Shown: in pieces, positions 56,001-64,000 of the stretch
Position numbering within the stretch: position 1 is the stretch's first letter
Layout of the letters: every line of letters begins with the position of its first letter
Origin: Atriophallophorus winterbourni
Lineage: Eukaryota; Platyhelminthes; Trematoda; Plagiorchiida; Microphallidae
DNA length: 64,000 nucleotides
Direction: 5' to 3'
Assembly: GCA_013407085.1 (NCBI GenBank)
Contig: JACCGJ010000566.1
Coordinates: 1-64,000 of the forward strand
Position numbers and translations under genes: made by a program
The notes under the pieces: generated by a model
The model's database searches: none
Seen by the model: the letters and a program-made list of their open reading frames with translations, nothing else
What the model was told of the DNA's origin: nothing

Positions 56001-59000
56001 GGATTCAAGCTTTAGCAGAAAATCGATAATACGTATCTGTGCTTGGCTGGGATACAATCACGTATGTATGATGTATGAAAGCACAAGCCCGATCTAGGCA
56101 AAGTGCCACACAGTCAGAGACTGCACGTGGGCTAAGATACTATCAGGTTGCCCAGGCCTGGACAGATAAAAAATGAAATGAGAAAATGGCAGTGAGACCC
56201 GAGCGTGCCTTCGAATGCAGCTCACCACCGGTGCTAAATCGATTTAGCACGATGTGAGCTGTACAGCACAAAAGTGCTACATGATTGCACATGGGCATAG
56301 ACAGAAATAGAAATGAGCAGCGAACTTCCTACGTGTTATCGCGTGAAGCTCATTACCTAGCAATACGAAACTACACTGTCTGTACAGCCACTCAGTACAA
56401 TTGCATATCCGTTCAAATATGTGAATGTTGTGGTATAAATCGCAAGGAATTACTAACACACACGGATGTGCAATCGTGCAGTATTTCGGTGCCGTGCGGC
56501 TAACATCGTGCTAAATTGATTGGGCACCAGTAGAGAGCTCCATGCTGGAACACGCTGGAGTATCACTACCATTTCTATTTTCTGTCTATTTCTTTTGTCA
56601 TGTCTGTCTAGGCCTAGACAACCTGGCAGTATATCAGCCCACTTGCAGTCTCTGCGGCACTTGGCCTGGATCAGGCTTGTGCTTTCACATCAACATCAGA
56701 TCACTAACACATACGCGTGATACACGCAACTAGCAAATAATATTTAGAATAGGTCGCCATCTAAATCCGCATCGTAGAGTGCCCTAAATTGGGCAGTTTG
56801 GGACTAGAAAGTCACAGTAAAACAGTGTGTGCATGCATTTCCATCAAGCATGGCAAAAGTGGGAAATCCTGAAGTGAGGTGGATACATAATGCAAAGGAA
56901 TTTGTGTGCAATCGGTTAGAGTAGTTTTTGGGTAACGTTTCACTTCTGACACAGAAGCTTCGTCAGACCAAGGGTGATAGTAAGGACAGGGAACATGATT
57001 AAGTAGCGGTCAACCCACCACCACTTATTTGACCTTACCGCTAAACAGTCTATAGTACGCTTACCGTGTGTCACGTCTCGTGGGAATGACCAGGATCAGT
57101 GGTCGATTTTCCTACTAGTGTGTATCCATATCAATCTGATACAAGTGAACACGGTCAAGGTCAGTTGACACAGCTGCCCACATACGTAAAAGTACATAAC
57201 TAACGGGGCTAAGGCTATTTTGAAGAAAAACAAAAATTTAATTAACTAGTAGGTATAAGGTGAATAAAAACTATTTACTTTCGCATTAGTGCCGAGCGCC
57301 AGATTGTGGAGATTTCTGCCCCATCCACCTTATTGACCGCCAGTCGACCTGCCTTGGCAATTTCGACCGCCTCCGCATGTAGGCGTTCGCTATACGGTTT
57401 AATACCGCGTCTCAATATTGCCACATTGTCTAAATCGACGCTGTGGCTTGTATCTAAAACGTGCTCCGCCAAGGCGGAATACATGATCGGTCCCAAACAT
57501 ATTCCAATCGATTGCTGAAGTGGATACACTTTTAGAAAATTTTATAAGGCTAAGAATGCATGAATTTTAATGGTAGCAAGCACTGTACGAAACCAATTGT
57601 TGCAGAATCGAGCCCTTATATACGCCGGAATATCAACGAAAACGTAAAAACAGAGAGAAGAAAATGCCGAAAATCGACAGAAATAATTTTACTTTGGGTG
57701 TTGACGTTCTTTGATAGTTGCAGCCTTCAATTTTGGAGCGATTCCATCGATCACAATCACAGGCAACGTGTTCTGACGAAGCAAATTGAGAGTTCGAAAG
57801 AGCAAATTCCTAGAGTATGGAAGCACAGGAGATCACAAGGTGAGATTATTCGAATAACATGAAAGTGAGTAATTACACAAAAAGAAAATGAGTTTTCGAT
57901 TTAATACATTTCTAAAATCCGAGGTTCTGTTCTACTACAGGCAAAATTCTAAAAAAAGGATTTCGGGGCTATAGAACTGATCGATGCATTTGACGATTAT
58001 GTATCGTTGCACATCTCAGTCAGTTCGAAATTATAAAGCGAGCCAATTCTCTTCAATGGTCGCAGACACATCATTGTGACGATCACCACCGTTATGATAA
58101 AACACATCTATGGCACCAGAGCATGCAGCGTTGGTAGTAAAACACAAGGCCAGTTCCAGGCAAAGTGCCAATTATAGGTTGCGTGTGGGTTGTGTCAGGT
58201 TGCCAAGGCTTACACAGATATGAGAAAATGAAAAATTGGATGATAATGAGAATTCGTATTTATGAAGGTGGCTCACTACCGGCTTCAAATCAGTTTACCG
58301 TCGTATTACATGCGCAGTATAAAATGATGCATGATTGCACATTCGTGAGTGAAAGCACAAGCCTGATCCAGGCAAAGTGCCGCACAGTCAGAGACTGNNN
58401 NNNNNNNNNNNNNNNNNNNNNNNNNNNNNNNNNNNNNNNNNNNNNNNNNNNNNNNNNNNNNNNNNNNNNNNNNNNNNNNNNNNNNNNNNNNNNNNNNNNN
58501 NNNNNNNNNNNNNNNNNNNNNNNNNNNNNNNNNNNNNNNNNNNNNNNNNNNNNNNNNNNNNNNNNNNNNNNNNNNNNNNNNNNNNNNNNNNNNNNNNNNN
58601 NNNNNNNNNNNNNNNNNNNNNNNNNNNNNNNNNNNNNNNNNNNNNNNNNNNNNNNNNNNNNNNNNNNNNNNNNNNNNNNNNNNNNNNNNNNNNNNNNNNN
58701 NNNNNNNNNNNNNNNNNNNNNNNNNNNNNNNNNNNNNNNNNNNNNNNNNNNNNNNNNNNNNNNNNNNNNNNNNNNNNNNNNNNNNNNNNNNNNNNNNNNN
58801 NNNNNNNNNNNNNNNNNNNNNNNNNNNNNNNNNNNNNNNNNNNNNNNNNNNNNNNNNNNNNNNNNNNNNNNNNNNNNNNNNNNNNNNNNNNNNNNNNNNN
58901 NNNNNNNNNNNNNNNNNNNNNNNNNNNNNNNNNNNNNNNNNNNNNNNNNNNNNNNNNNNNNNNNNNNNNNNNNNNNNNNNNNNNNNNNNNNNNNNNNNNN

Positions 59001-61359
59001 NNNNNNNNNNNNNNNNNNNNNNNNNNNNNNNNNNNNNNNNNNNNNNNNNNNNNNNNNNNNNNNNNNNNNNNNNNNNNNNNNNNNNNNNNNNNNNNNNNNN
59101 NNNNNNNNNNNNNNNNNNNNNNNNNNNNNNNNNNNNNNNNNNNNNNNNNNNNNNNNNNNNNNNNNNNNNNNNNNNNNNNNNNNNNNNNNNNNNNNNNNNN
59201 NNNNNNNNNNNNNNNNNNNNNNNNNNNNNNNNNNNNNNNNNNNNNNNNNNNNNNNNNNNNNNNNNNNNNNNNNNNNNNNNNNNNNNNNNNNNNNNNNNNN
59301 NNNNNNNNNNNNNNNNNNNNNNNNNNNNNNNNNNNNNNNNNNNNNNNNNNNNNNNNNNNNNNNNNNNNNNNNNNNNNNNNNNNNNNNNNNNNNNNNNAGG
59401 CAAAGTGCCAATTATAGGTTGCGTGTGGGTTGTGTCAGGTTGCCAAGGCTTACACAGATATGAGAAAATGAAAAATTGGATGATAATGAGAATTCGTATT
59501 TATGAAGGTGGCTCACTACCGGCTTCAAATCAGTTTACCGTCGCATTACATGCGCAGTAAAAAATGATGCATGATTGCACATTCGTACACAAGTAGTGGT
59601 AGTATTAACATTAAAAGATGATCAAAGAAAGCGAAACTTGATTTAATGCACGTTTCATTCAAGGTGTAGATACTAGTCTGCTCATGCTTATACTTCTAGA
59701 TTCCGTGGATTTTGAAGTCTCACCCTTTCCCATAAATTTACCATTTTATTGTTATGGATACGATAATTGACACCGGAACAATGCTGTCCCTGATGATGAT
59801 AATCATAGCCTCATGTTTTCAAAAAACGAATCTGAATTTAAGAAATGTACCGCATTTGTGGTGAGATAGCGCGGGGCTACCCAGGCCTGCACAAATGCAG
59901 ATAAAGCAAAACAGTAATAAGATTCTGGTGAGTTCTCTCACGCAGCTGATTACCAGTGGCAAATCAATTCACCGCGGTTTTACCTGTGTAGTTAAAAAGC
60001 ATTAAATGAATAATAGTCATAAGGCCGACTGTCACCTTTTACGCCAAGACCAACTGCTGGTAATAAATAGCATGTGCTTTGCACATATGGTATGAAAGCA
60101 CAAACCTGATATAACGGCAAAGTGCCGCACTGTCAGACTGCAAGTGAGCTAAGATACTATCAGGTTTTCCAGGTCTAGATAGATATGAGGAAGAAAAAGA
60201 GCACAGAAGCAAACGACATTCACCAGTGTGTACGTTGAGCTTTGAGGCTAAAAATGCCATGGATGGATACACGGAAACATTAGGTGATCACTTAGATCAC
60301 ACACCTTTCCTGTTTAAATAACGTCTGGATATTTCGACGGCAGCAAAAGCGCGCAGATTTTGCCGCAATGAAAAAGTAAACAGATTCAGTGCTAGTACAA
60401 GCAAAAAGCACTTCTATACATCAAATTAGTTTTGGTTGTAATAGTCACGGAAACATGTTTGCTAGGATTCTGCATGGGTTAAGTTGAATAGCTAAGTAAT
60501 GGCCAAGACTGTCTAATGTCCAATATCCACGCGAAATTGAATGGTTTATGAAAAAGAAAGAACGATCGGCGGTACTAGTAACAAGTGGCATGGTTAAAAA
60601 GAACTGGGCCAGGAAAACCCAGTTAGAAAGCTGCACCTCTACCAACACTAACAGACTATTGATAAGAAAACGGTCGTTGGTATTTGAAAAATGTAGTCTG
60701 AACCGGAACAGAGAACACAAAAACCAGGAAAACGGTAGTTTCTGTTATAATATCACACTTTTCACCAGATAAAAGTGGCTTCTTAATTTAATAGAGAAAA
60801 CTGAAAAACTTTAGCTAAAAGCTTGGTTTCATCAGTGAACTTTGTTGGGATTGGTAGCTCTGGTAGTATCGAAAGTAACCACCAAATATGGCTTAAAAGA
60901 TCGTCGAGGTAAACAGACCATCTGATAAATGTGTGTGTCGACGCACAAGTCGAAATTCAAACAATTCAGCATGTAGGCTGACGTAACGCATGTATGCCAA
61001 GATACCATCAGGTTGTTCAAACCTAGAGAACAATCAATTATCGGTAGCAACAAATGTTCGTTTGAATGGCGTTAATCATGGCAAACAAAGAAGTAAATTG
61101 ATGTTTATAAATTTAATAGATCAGGTAATTTTAAGTGCATAGCCTTTAACATTTAGCCAAAAACGAAAATTAGAAAGAGCGGTCCAGGAACACTTTACCT
61201 GAGGTATAACTTTTGAGCAACAACAGAGCTGTATTTGATGGACATATCTCCACAGACCCAGATACTGAGATCAACCGCAACAACTTGTCCGCCAAGTTGG
61301 CTGAGAGGCTGATATTCTTCAACGGGTGCAATTAATGGCCATAGACCGCGAACACCCAT
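46643..61359 (-). CDS. GEN1: GEN1-type Holliday-junction resolvase, one internal exon not found
   Basis: Minus-strand gene of the XPG/FEN1 superfamily. GEN1 enzymes cut Holliday junctions and 5' flaps in recombination repair in the nucleus. Exons found: 61199-61359, 55548-55623, 53802-53891, 53484-53570, 50673-50987, 49769-49995, 48132-48193 and 46643-47022. Visible parts: MGVRGLWPLI and VVAVDLSIWVC (XPG-N, catalytic Asp), SPGEAEALCAWLN and TNDGDAVLYG (XPG-I acidic residues), GCDYWPNGVQGIGK (helix-two-turn-helix), then a chromodomain-like block and a short tail. Phases agree at all joins except between exon 1 (ends phase 2) and 55623, where an exon for the FFR...VFV..G region is missing. It may lie in the gap at 58398-59397. 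The cysteine-rich insert of human and fly GEN1 is absent. Confidence 0.85.
47120..47785 (-). pseudogene. RTE-type LINE C-terminal fragment in GEN1 intron, copy 2
   Basis: Base-for-base equivalent of 36280-36945 at offset 10840, as far as I can read. Confidence 0.75.
48132..48193 (-). CDS. GEN1: GEN1 chromodomain exon
   Basis: 62 bases, acceptor TTGCAG and donor GTGAGT. Completes an Arg codon with the previous exon and reads IVKKRVVKSIPSYEVEWKRL. Human GEN1 has a matching RIVKTRI...EIEWEKP segment, the start of its chromodomain, which helps DNA binding. Confidence 0.8.
49106..49467 (-). repeat. RTE tail fragment (49106-49240) and SINE-1 (49243-49467), copy 2
   Basis: Same pair as 38266-38627 in the first copy, identical by eye. 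Confidence 0.85.
49769..49995 (-). CDS. GEN1: GEN1 exon with EFL and RPD motifs
   Basis: 227 bases, acceptor TTCTTTCTTTCAG, donor GCG|GTACGG. Reads IFTEFLDNTELRGWPIPLTF, WKRPDPRKFVAFCREKLDW. Matches the EFL...RPDLLLF...LEKMEW part of human GEN1. Confidence 0.8.
50673..50987 (-). CDS. GEN1: GEN1 helix-two-turn-helix exon
   Basis: 105 codons in phase 0. Contains LVLLALLCGCDYWPNGVQGI GK with the conserved Asp of GCDY. It ends RDCPVEE, which joins directly to IFTEFL of the next exon, skipping the Cys-rich insert of other GEN1 proteins. Confidence 0.85.
51119..51250 (-). repeat. SINE-1, partial, only in GEN1 copy 2
   Basis: Antisense body from CCAGACAAAGTGCCGCACAG to the GTGCTTCTGCGTGCAGCTAG region; the tail and the 5' end are lost. 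Copy 1 carries a SINE-1 in the opposite orientation at the equivalent intron position. Confidence 0.75.
51565..51790. repeat. 113-bp tandem duplication, copy 2 only
   Basis: The unit with CTCCGCAGCCACTCTACTCC starts at 51571 and again at 51684. Copy 1 has one unit (from about 40830). Confidence 0.85.
52100..52274 (+). pseudogene. ORF1-type module, first part, copy 2, frameshifted
   Basis: Nucleotide match to 41095-41279 but with a deletion after GATCAATCAGAACAG that shifts the frame. Decayed further than copy 1. Confidence 0.55.
52275..52499 (+). repeat. SINE-1, same insertion as 41280-41496
   Basis: Keeps the CAACCTGAC segment that copy 1 lost, so the two versions differ by a small deletion. 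Confidence 0.85.
52922..53156 (-). repeat. SINE-1, same insertion as 41900-42134
   Basis: Same GAGACAGGCACT target-site duplication, a few base differences. Confidence 0.85.
53484..53570 (-). CDS. GEN1: GEN1 XPG-I exon, second half
   Basis: 29 codons, acceptor TTCCTTTTAG, donor CGA|GTAAG. Reads RVCACITNDGDAVLYGAPVI YRHF with the D-G-D acidic pair that binds catalytic metal. Confidence 0.85.
53802..53891 (-). CDS. GEN1: GEN1 XPG-I exon, first half
   Basis: 30 codons, acceptor CGTTTTCAG, donor GGG|GTGAGT. Reads CCTLLDALGVPWVQSPGEAE then ALCAWLNHKG; the G-E-A-E-A glutamates are the family's catalytic acids. In copy 1 the acceptor is TTTTAAG and the third residue is Ser. Confidence 0.85.
53892..55547. 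other. GEN1 intron
   Basis: Matches 42870-44283 up to about 55290 with SNPs and small indels, then continues as unique sequence to the next exon. Confidence 0.5.
55548..55623 (-). CDS. GEN1: GEN1 exon before XPG-I (start less certain)
   Basis: Donor GAG|GTATG is clear. The nearest acceptor giving the right frame is CTTTTAG at 55624. Reads SSVKNVYVDPTVLLK then RRRLAAISAE, which continues into CCTLL of the next exon. It aligns in pattern with GRSRFNHVLKQC/ETLL of fly GEN1. The frame is also open upstream to 55745. Confidence 0.6.
55624..56060. other. GEN1 intron, nothing recognised
   Basis: No exon with GEN1 features found on the minus strand. Confidence 0.35.
56062..56290 (-). repeat. SINE-1, full length
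   Basis: GTATG-rich tail at left, GCTCACCACCGG and GATTGCACAT at right. Confidence 0.8.
56291..56451 (-). repeat. Diverged SINE-1 relative
   Basis: AGACAGAAATAGAAATGAGC, GAAGCTCATTACC and TTGCATATCCGT keep the order of the SINE-1 5' half, with many changes. Confidence 0.5.
56461..56702 (+). repeat. SINE-1 with 9-bp target-site duplication
   Basis: ACTAACACA is at 56452-56460 and 56703-56711. Body from ACGGATGTGC to GTGCTTTCACAT. Confidence 0.85.
56905..57530 (-). pseudogene. Penelope-like linker and GIY-YIG C-terminal domain
   Basis: The minus-strand frame 57529-57275 reads SALAEHVLDTSHSVDLDNVA, ILRRGIKPYSERLHAEAVEI and NKVDGAEISTIWRSAL, the domain that follows GIY-YIG in Penelope-like elements. 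It is uninterrupted over 84 residues. The linker (56910-57060) matches 16961-17130 inverted. The RT part is absent. Confidence 0.7.
57531..58135. other. GEN1 intron, nothing recognised
   Basis: A 100-codon plus-strand frame (57560-57862) has no motif and is probably chance. Confidence 0.3.
58136..58397 (-). repeat. Diverged SINE-1 copy, then a young SINE-1 cut by the gap
   Basis: 58150-58346 is an old copy (GGCAAAGTGCCAATTATAGG). A fresh copy starts at 58350 (GAAAGCACAAGCCTGATCC) and runs into the N gap. Confidence 0.75.
58398..59397. other. Assembly gap of 1000 N, in a GEN1 intron
   Basis: Round-number gap. The 190 bases after it repeat 58158-58346. The missing GEN1 exon could be here. Confidence 0.95.
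59398..59587 (-). repeat. Second copy of the diverged SINE-1 after the gap
   Basis: Nearly identical to 58158-58346 (differences such as CGTATT versus CGCATT). Probably the same locus assembled twice. Confidence 0.75.
59588..60088. repeat. GEN1 intron with an old SINE-1 relative
   Basis: 59865-60000 keeps the SINE-1 order (GGGCTACCCAGGCCTG, CTGATTACCAGTGGCAAATC) but is highly diverged. Otherwise nothing recognised. Confidence 0.45.
60089..60200 (-). repeat. SINE-1, 5'-truncated copy
   Basis: From TATGAAAGCACAAACCTGAT to the AGATAGATATGAGG region. Confidence 0.75.
60201..61198. other. GEN1 intron 1, nothing but a SINE scrap
   Basis: A short SINE-1 trace lies at 60990-61030 (CCAAGATACCATCAGGTTG). 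I looked here for the missing second GEN1 exon on the minus strand and found no convincing match. Confidence 0.4.
61199..61359 (-). CDS. GEN1: GEN1 exon 1 (XPG-N start)
   Basis: ATG at 61359, donor CAG|GTAAAG at 61198. Reads MGVRGLWPLIAPVEEYQPLS, QLGGQVVAVDLSIWVC and QKLYLR. Human GEN1 starts MGVNDLWQIL with AVDLSLWVC at the same place. Met must be followed directly by Gly in this family because the N-terminus takes part in DNA binding, which fixes the start. Confidence 0.9.
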
Positions 61360-61504
61360 AGGTATGAAAATAATTTTCGAGCGATTCAGAAAAAAGTGAA
61401 CCAAAAAGGTGGATCAAAAAAGATGAACTGGAAACGCCTGGAAAATGACGATGAGGTTATTCAGAAAAACTTTATACTTTTGCTAATTAGATTGCAATAC
61501 ATGT

Positions 61505-61620
61505 ATGTATGTATGAAAGCACGAGCCTGATCCAGGCCAAGTGCCGTACAGTCAGAGACTGCACGTGGGCAAAGATACTGTCAGGTTGCCCAGGCCTAGA
61601 CAGATATGAGAAAGAAAATA
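61505..61620 (-). repeat. SINE-1, 5'-truncated copy upstream of GEN1
   Basis: (GTAT)n tail at left, ends in the ATGAGAAAGAAAATAG region. Confidence 0.8.
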
Positions 61621-61688
61621 GACGTTAAAATAGCATTACTAGAAAGGTTATTGAAAAACGTATGCTTCTGGTAATCATATTGCATTAG

Positions 61689-61785
61689 GCCTGGGCAACC
61701 TGACAGTATCTTAGCCCACGTGCAATCTATGACTGTGCGGCACTTCGCCTGAATCACGCTTGTGATTTCATACATACATAAATAC
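61689..61785 (+). repeat. SINE-1, 5'-truncated copy with 12-bp target-site duplication
   Basis: CATATTGCATTA is at about 61677-61688 and 61786-61797. The insert starts inside the element (GGCCTGGGCAACC) and ends with (CATA)n. Confidence 0.9.
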
Positions 61786-61797
61786 ATATTGCATTAC

Positions 61798-62310
61798 TGC
61801 GTCGTGTCCAAGTAAATCTTTAATGGCGATATAAAAGCGAGAACTGATCATTCGAGCATACCGCTTCTTATATAATCGAAGCATTTCAATAAGACGTTAA
61901 AATTTCCGTTTCAAGCGCAAAATCCCTAGAGGGAAACTTTTTAACTAATATTTTGATACTAAAATGATATGAAACCTTGGAGCCCATTCAACAGCTCATC
62001 TGTGAATTGACCAAAATGTTTTTAGGTCATTCACTGCAGGTGTGGATAAATCGTGTCAATGGATAAATAATGCTTCCGTCCTGCTCGTGGTTGGGCTACG
62101 AAGGAACGAATGGGAGTGTGAGATCGACTTGTATTTTACGAAGAATTTTTCAAATAAAGTCGGTGAAGTCTTTTTGTTTCTAAATTTTGAAAATGCTATT
62201 TTAACGCCCCGAAGAAACGTTTTACTTGGCGATGGCTACAGAGGGTACGGCGGCGAAAAGGTTTGCCATTGTGAACACAAATGATATGAGGTTCGCTTCG
62301 TTAACCAACA
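61798..62310. other. Intergenic region upstream of GEN1, nothing recognised
   Basis: An 80-codon plus frame (62042-62284) lacks any motif; it may be the decayed 5' part of the gypsy-like element. Confidence 0.3.
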
Positions 62311-62572
62311 GCAATTGGTGATGTCTGAAATGAACCAAGGATACCGTCATTCAACTTTTACCAACGAGCCATCTACTGGTTTGCGGTTCCTAGTCGATCC
62401 AGGAGCAACAGTGAGTGTTATTTCACCGACCGTAAAACAATTACACAAAAACAACAACCATCTTCTTACAAACAGCGAACTCAAGGCTTATGGTCAGCAT
62501 CGTTAAACCTCGGTTTTCGAGAAAATTTTCGAATTGTATTACATCTGCCAAACGAAGTAGCAGCAGAAGCAT

Positions 62573-62705
62573 CATTATCATCATAGAGCATACGTCTGGG
62601 GCCAGACAAAGTGCCAAGCAACATAATACAGGAAAAGCAGGTAAGTAAACGCCCAAAAAGCAGTTTGTTCTTGTAGTTTTATTGCATGCGGTTCTGTGAT
62701 TTTCA
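62573..62705 (-). repeat. RTE tail fragment inside the gypsy remnant
   Basis: ATCATTATCATCATAG tail, then GTCTGGGGCCAGAC hairpin and GTGCCAAGCAACATAATAC, the inverted 3' end of the RTE-like LINE. Confidence 0.75.
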
Positions 62706-62792
62706 GTTTTCATTTGACATCAAATACAATAGTTATATAGGATAAAAATTATGACACACAATAACCCAAAATGTTACCAGTGAATAACCATA

Positions 62793-63192
62793 TCACATAT
62801 CATCATCATAGACAGCATTACACTGGTGAAAAGTACCAAGTGTTTAACTGCCATACAACCATGTTATGGTCAAAAATTTCTAAAAGATATGGGGAAGGGT
62901 GGGACCCAAAAAGCTGGTGAACCTATAAAAGATTAGACACATGCTGGGATGAGGTGCCTACACCTCGAATCAAACACGCATTCAAGCAAGTATTGTCAAC
63001 GAGTAGAGCGATATCAGCATGACAGCTTCTTTGCAGCTTTCACTGTCACGCTTCATAACAAGCTTTCCTCACCACTTCACTTGACAACAGACAAGATTAA
63101 TCAATCACTCCAAGAAGCTGTCTACAACACCACCACCACTGAAAACGATTTGGGGCCATATCGCTGTGTAAGAAGCCACTGCGAATTCACAT
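62793..63192 (-). repeat. Second RTE-type 3' end inside the gypsy remnant
   Basis: Matches 36285-36640 (AAGTGTTTAAC, CAAGCAAGT, CATCAGCATGACAGCTTC). (ATC)n at left. TCACAT occurs at both ends, a weak 6-bp target-site duplication. The start of the 144-codon frame at 62949 comes from this insert. Confidence 0.65.
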
Positions 63193-63640
63193 CTTCTAGA
63201 CGTTTTTGTGGTGACTATCCAGCACTCAACCGAATCATCGTCCCGGATAGGTATCACATTTCCCATATTCATGATTTCATATCCGACTTTTCGAAGTTAG
63301 ATTTGGTTTGTGCGTACCATCAAATACCTATTGCAGAAAATGGCATTCCAGACAGCGGTCACGACCCCTTTCGGATTGTTTAATTTTGTCCGAATGCCTT
63401 TTGGTCTTCGAAACGCTACCCAGACCTTTTAAAGATTTATGGACCAGGTTTTCAAAGGATTGTCATTCGTTTATGTGTACATGGATGACGTTTTCGTCAC
63501 AAGCAGGGCACAAACAGAGCAAGCTATTCATTTACGTACAATCCTCTTCCTTTTTCAAAATATGGTATTGTAGTGAACCCCGACAAGTGCATGTTTGCGG
63601 TGCCATCTCTTGAACCTTTGGATCATCACATCGACCCATC

Positions 63641-63690
63641 CGGTATCATCATCATGAAGCACAAGTCTGGAGCCAGACAAAGTGGCATCC
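63641..63690 (-). repeat. Minimal RTE tail insertion with 10-bp target-site duplication
   Basis: About 45 bases (CATCATCATGAAGCACAAG, CTGGAGCCAGACAAAGTGG) between two copies of CATCCGGTAT in the gypsy RT. Confidence 0.85.
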
Positions 63691-64000
63691 GGTATTAGAC
63701 CAATAAAAGAAAAGGTATCAGCAATACGTGACTATCCATCCCCAGGTTAAATCCGTCAGCTGCGTCGATTTCTCGGTATAGTCAATTACTACAGACGCTT
63801 TATACCTCAATGGCGTAGTTAGCTCAACCGCTTACAGATTTACTTCGATGCAAAGAGCGAAATTTTTCAATGAACACAGACGCACATGAAGCTTTTGTGG
63901 CATTTAAGACTGTCTTCAGTGAAGCAACCACTTTGACTTGTATGTCGACTAAGGCAAATGCTCGTTTATAACTAATTACTAATGCGTCAAACGAAGCGGT

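Larger units (their letters stand above)
62315..64000 (+). pseudogene. Ty3/gypsy pol remnant, protease to RNase H, cut by window end
   Basis: Retropepsin-like RFLVDPGATVSVIS (62385-62430, with D-P-G instead of D-T-G or D-S-G). RT blocks RFCGDYPALNR, FSKLDLVCAYHQIP, TPFGLFNF, RMPFGLRNA and the catalytic YMDDV (63478-63492). Then IRQLRRFLGIVNYYRRFIP (about 63750-63810) and the start of RNase H (AHEAF..FKTVFSEATTLT). Frameshifts, stops and three LINE-tail insertions break it. No LTR, gag or integrase is seen in the window. Confidence 0.8.

Noticed and set aside
58165..59463. Long frames across 58.2-59.5 kb
   Set aside because: Again created by the N gap.
60445..60720. Minus-strand frame at 60.4-60.7 kb as the missing GEN1 exon
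   Set aside because: A possible acceptor is present, but the residues do not match the FFR...VFV..G region.
1..64000. CRISPR array, bacterial operon or prophage
   Set aside because: No spaced direct repeats of that kind; introns, LINEs and SINEs show a eukaryotic genome.

Overview
This window is eukaryotic and repeat-rich. The main gene has introns with GT/AG splice sites. Most of the rest is fragmented retroelements: non-LTR elements of CR1-like and RTE-like type, Penelope-like elements, one Ty3/gypsy pol remnant, a very abundant short retroposon (called SINE-1 here) and a tRNA-Leu-headed element. This mixture and the RTE and CR1 protein signatures resemble flatworm, probably trematode, genomes. 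That placement is an inference from family resemblance; no species marker was read. Three runs of N (20, 1000 and 1000 bases) show it is a scaffold.

Layout. 1-11.9 kb is a graveyard of CR1-like LINEs on both strands, some nested, with a long inverted repeat at 3.9-5.0 kb. 12.5-13.6 kb and 17.3-18.4 kb hold two intronless paralogous genes for uncharacterised single-pass membrane proteins. Between them lie a duplicated ORF1-type module around a small gap and a decayed Penelope-like reverse transcriptase. 19.0-22.7 kb is a nearly complete RTE-like LINE with two visible lesions. 22.8-34.7 kb is mostly decayed repeats.

35.6-61.4 kb is dominated by a minus-strand GEN1-type Holliday-junction resolvase gene (XPG/FEN1 superfamily). 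One copy runs from exon 1 at 61.36 kb down to its stop at 46.64 kb. A second partial copy, with the last six exons only, lies at 35.8-42.9 kb on the other side of a 1000-N gap. About 4.7 kb of the two copies look identical by eye, while the rest differ by SNPs, a tandem duplication and separate SINE insertions. 62.3-64.0 kb is a decayed Ty3/gypsy pol region carrying RTE-tail insertions.

How the parts connect. SINE-1 and the RTE-like LINE share the last ~33 nt of their 3' ends, including a small hairpin with a compensatory base-pair change. This suggests SINE-1 is copied by the RTE machinery. Several SINE-1 copies have clear target-site duplications and 5' truncations. The only likely functional host genes seen are GEN1 and the two membrane-protein paralogs.
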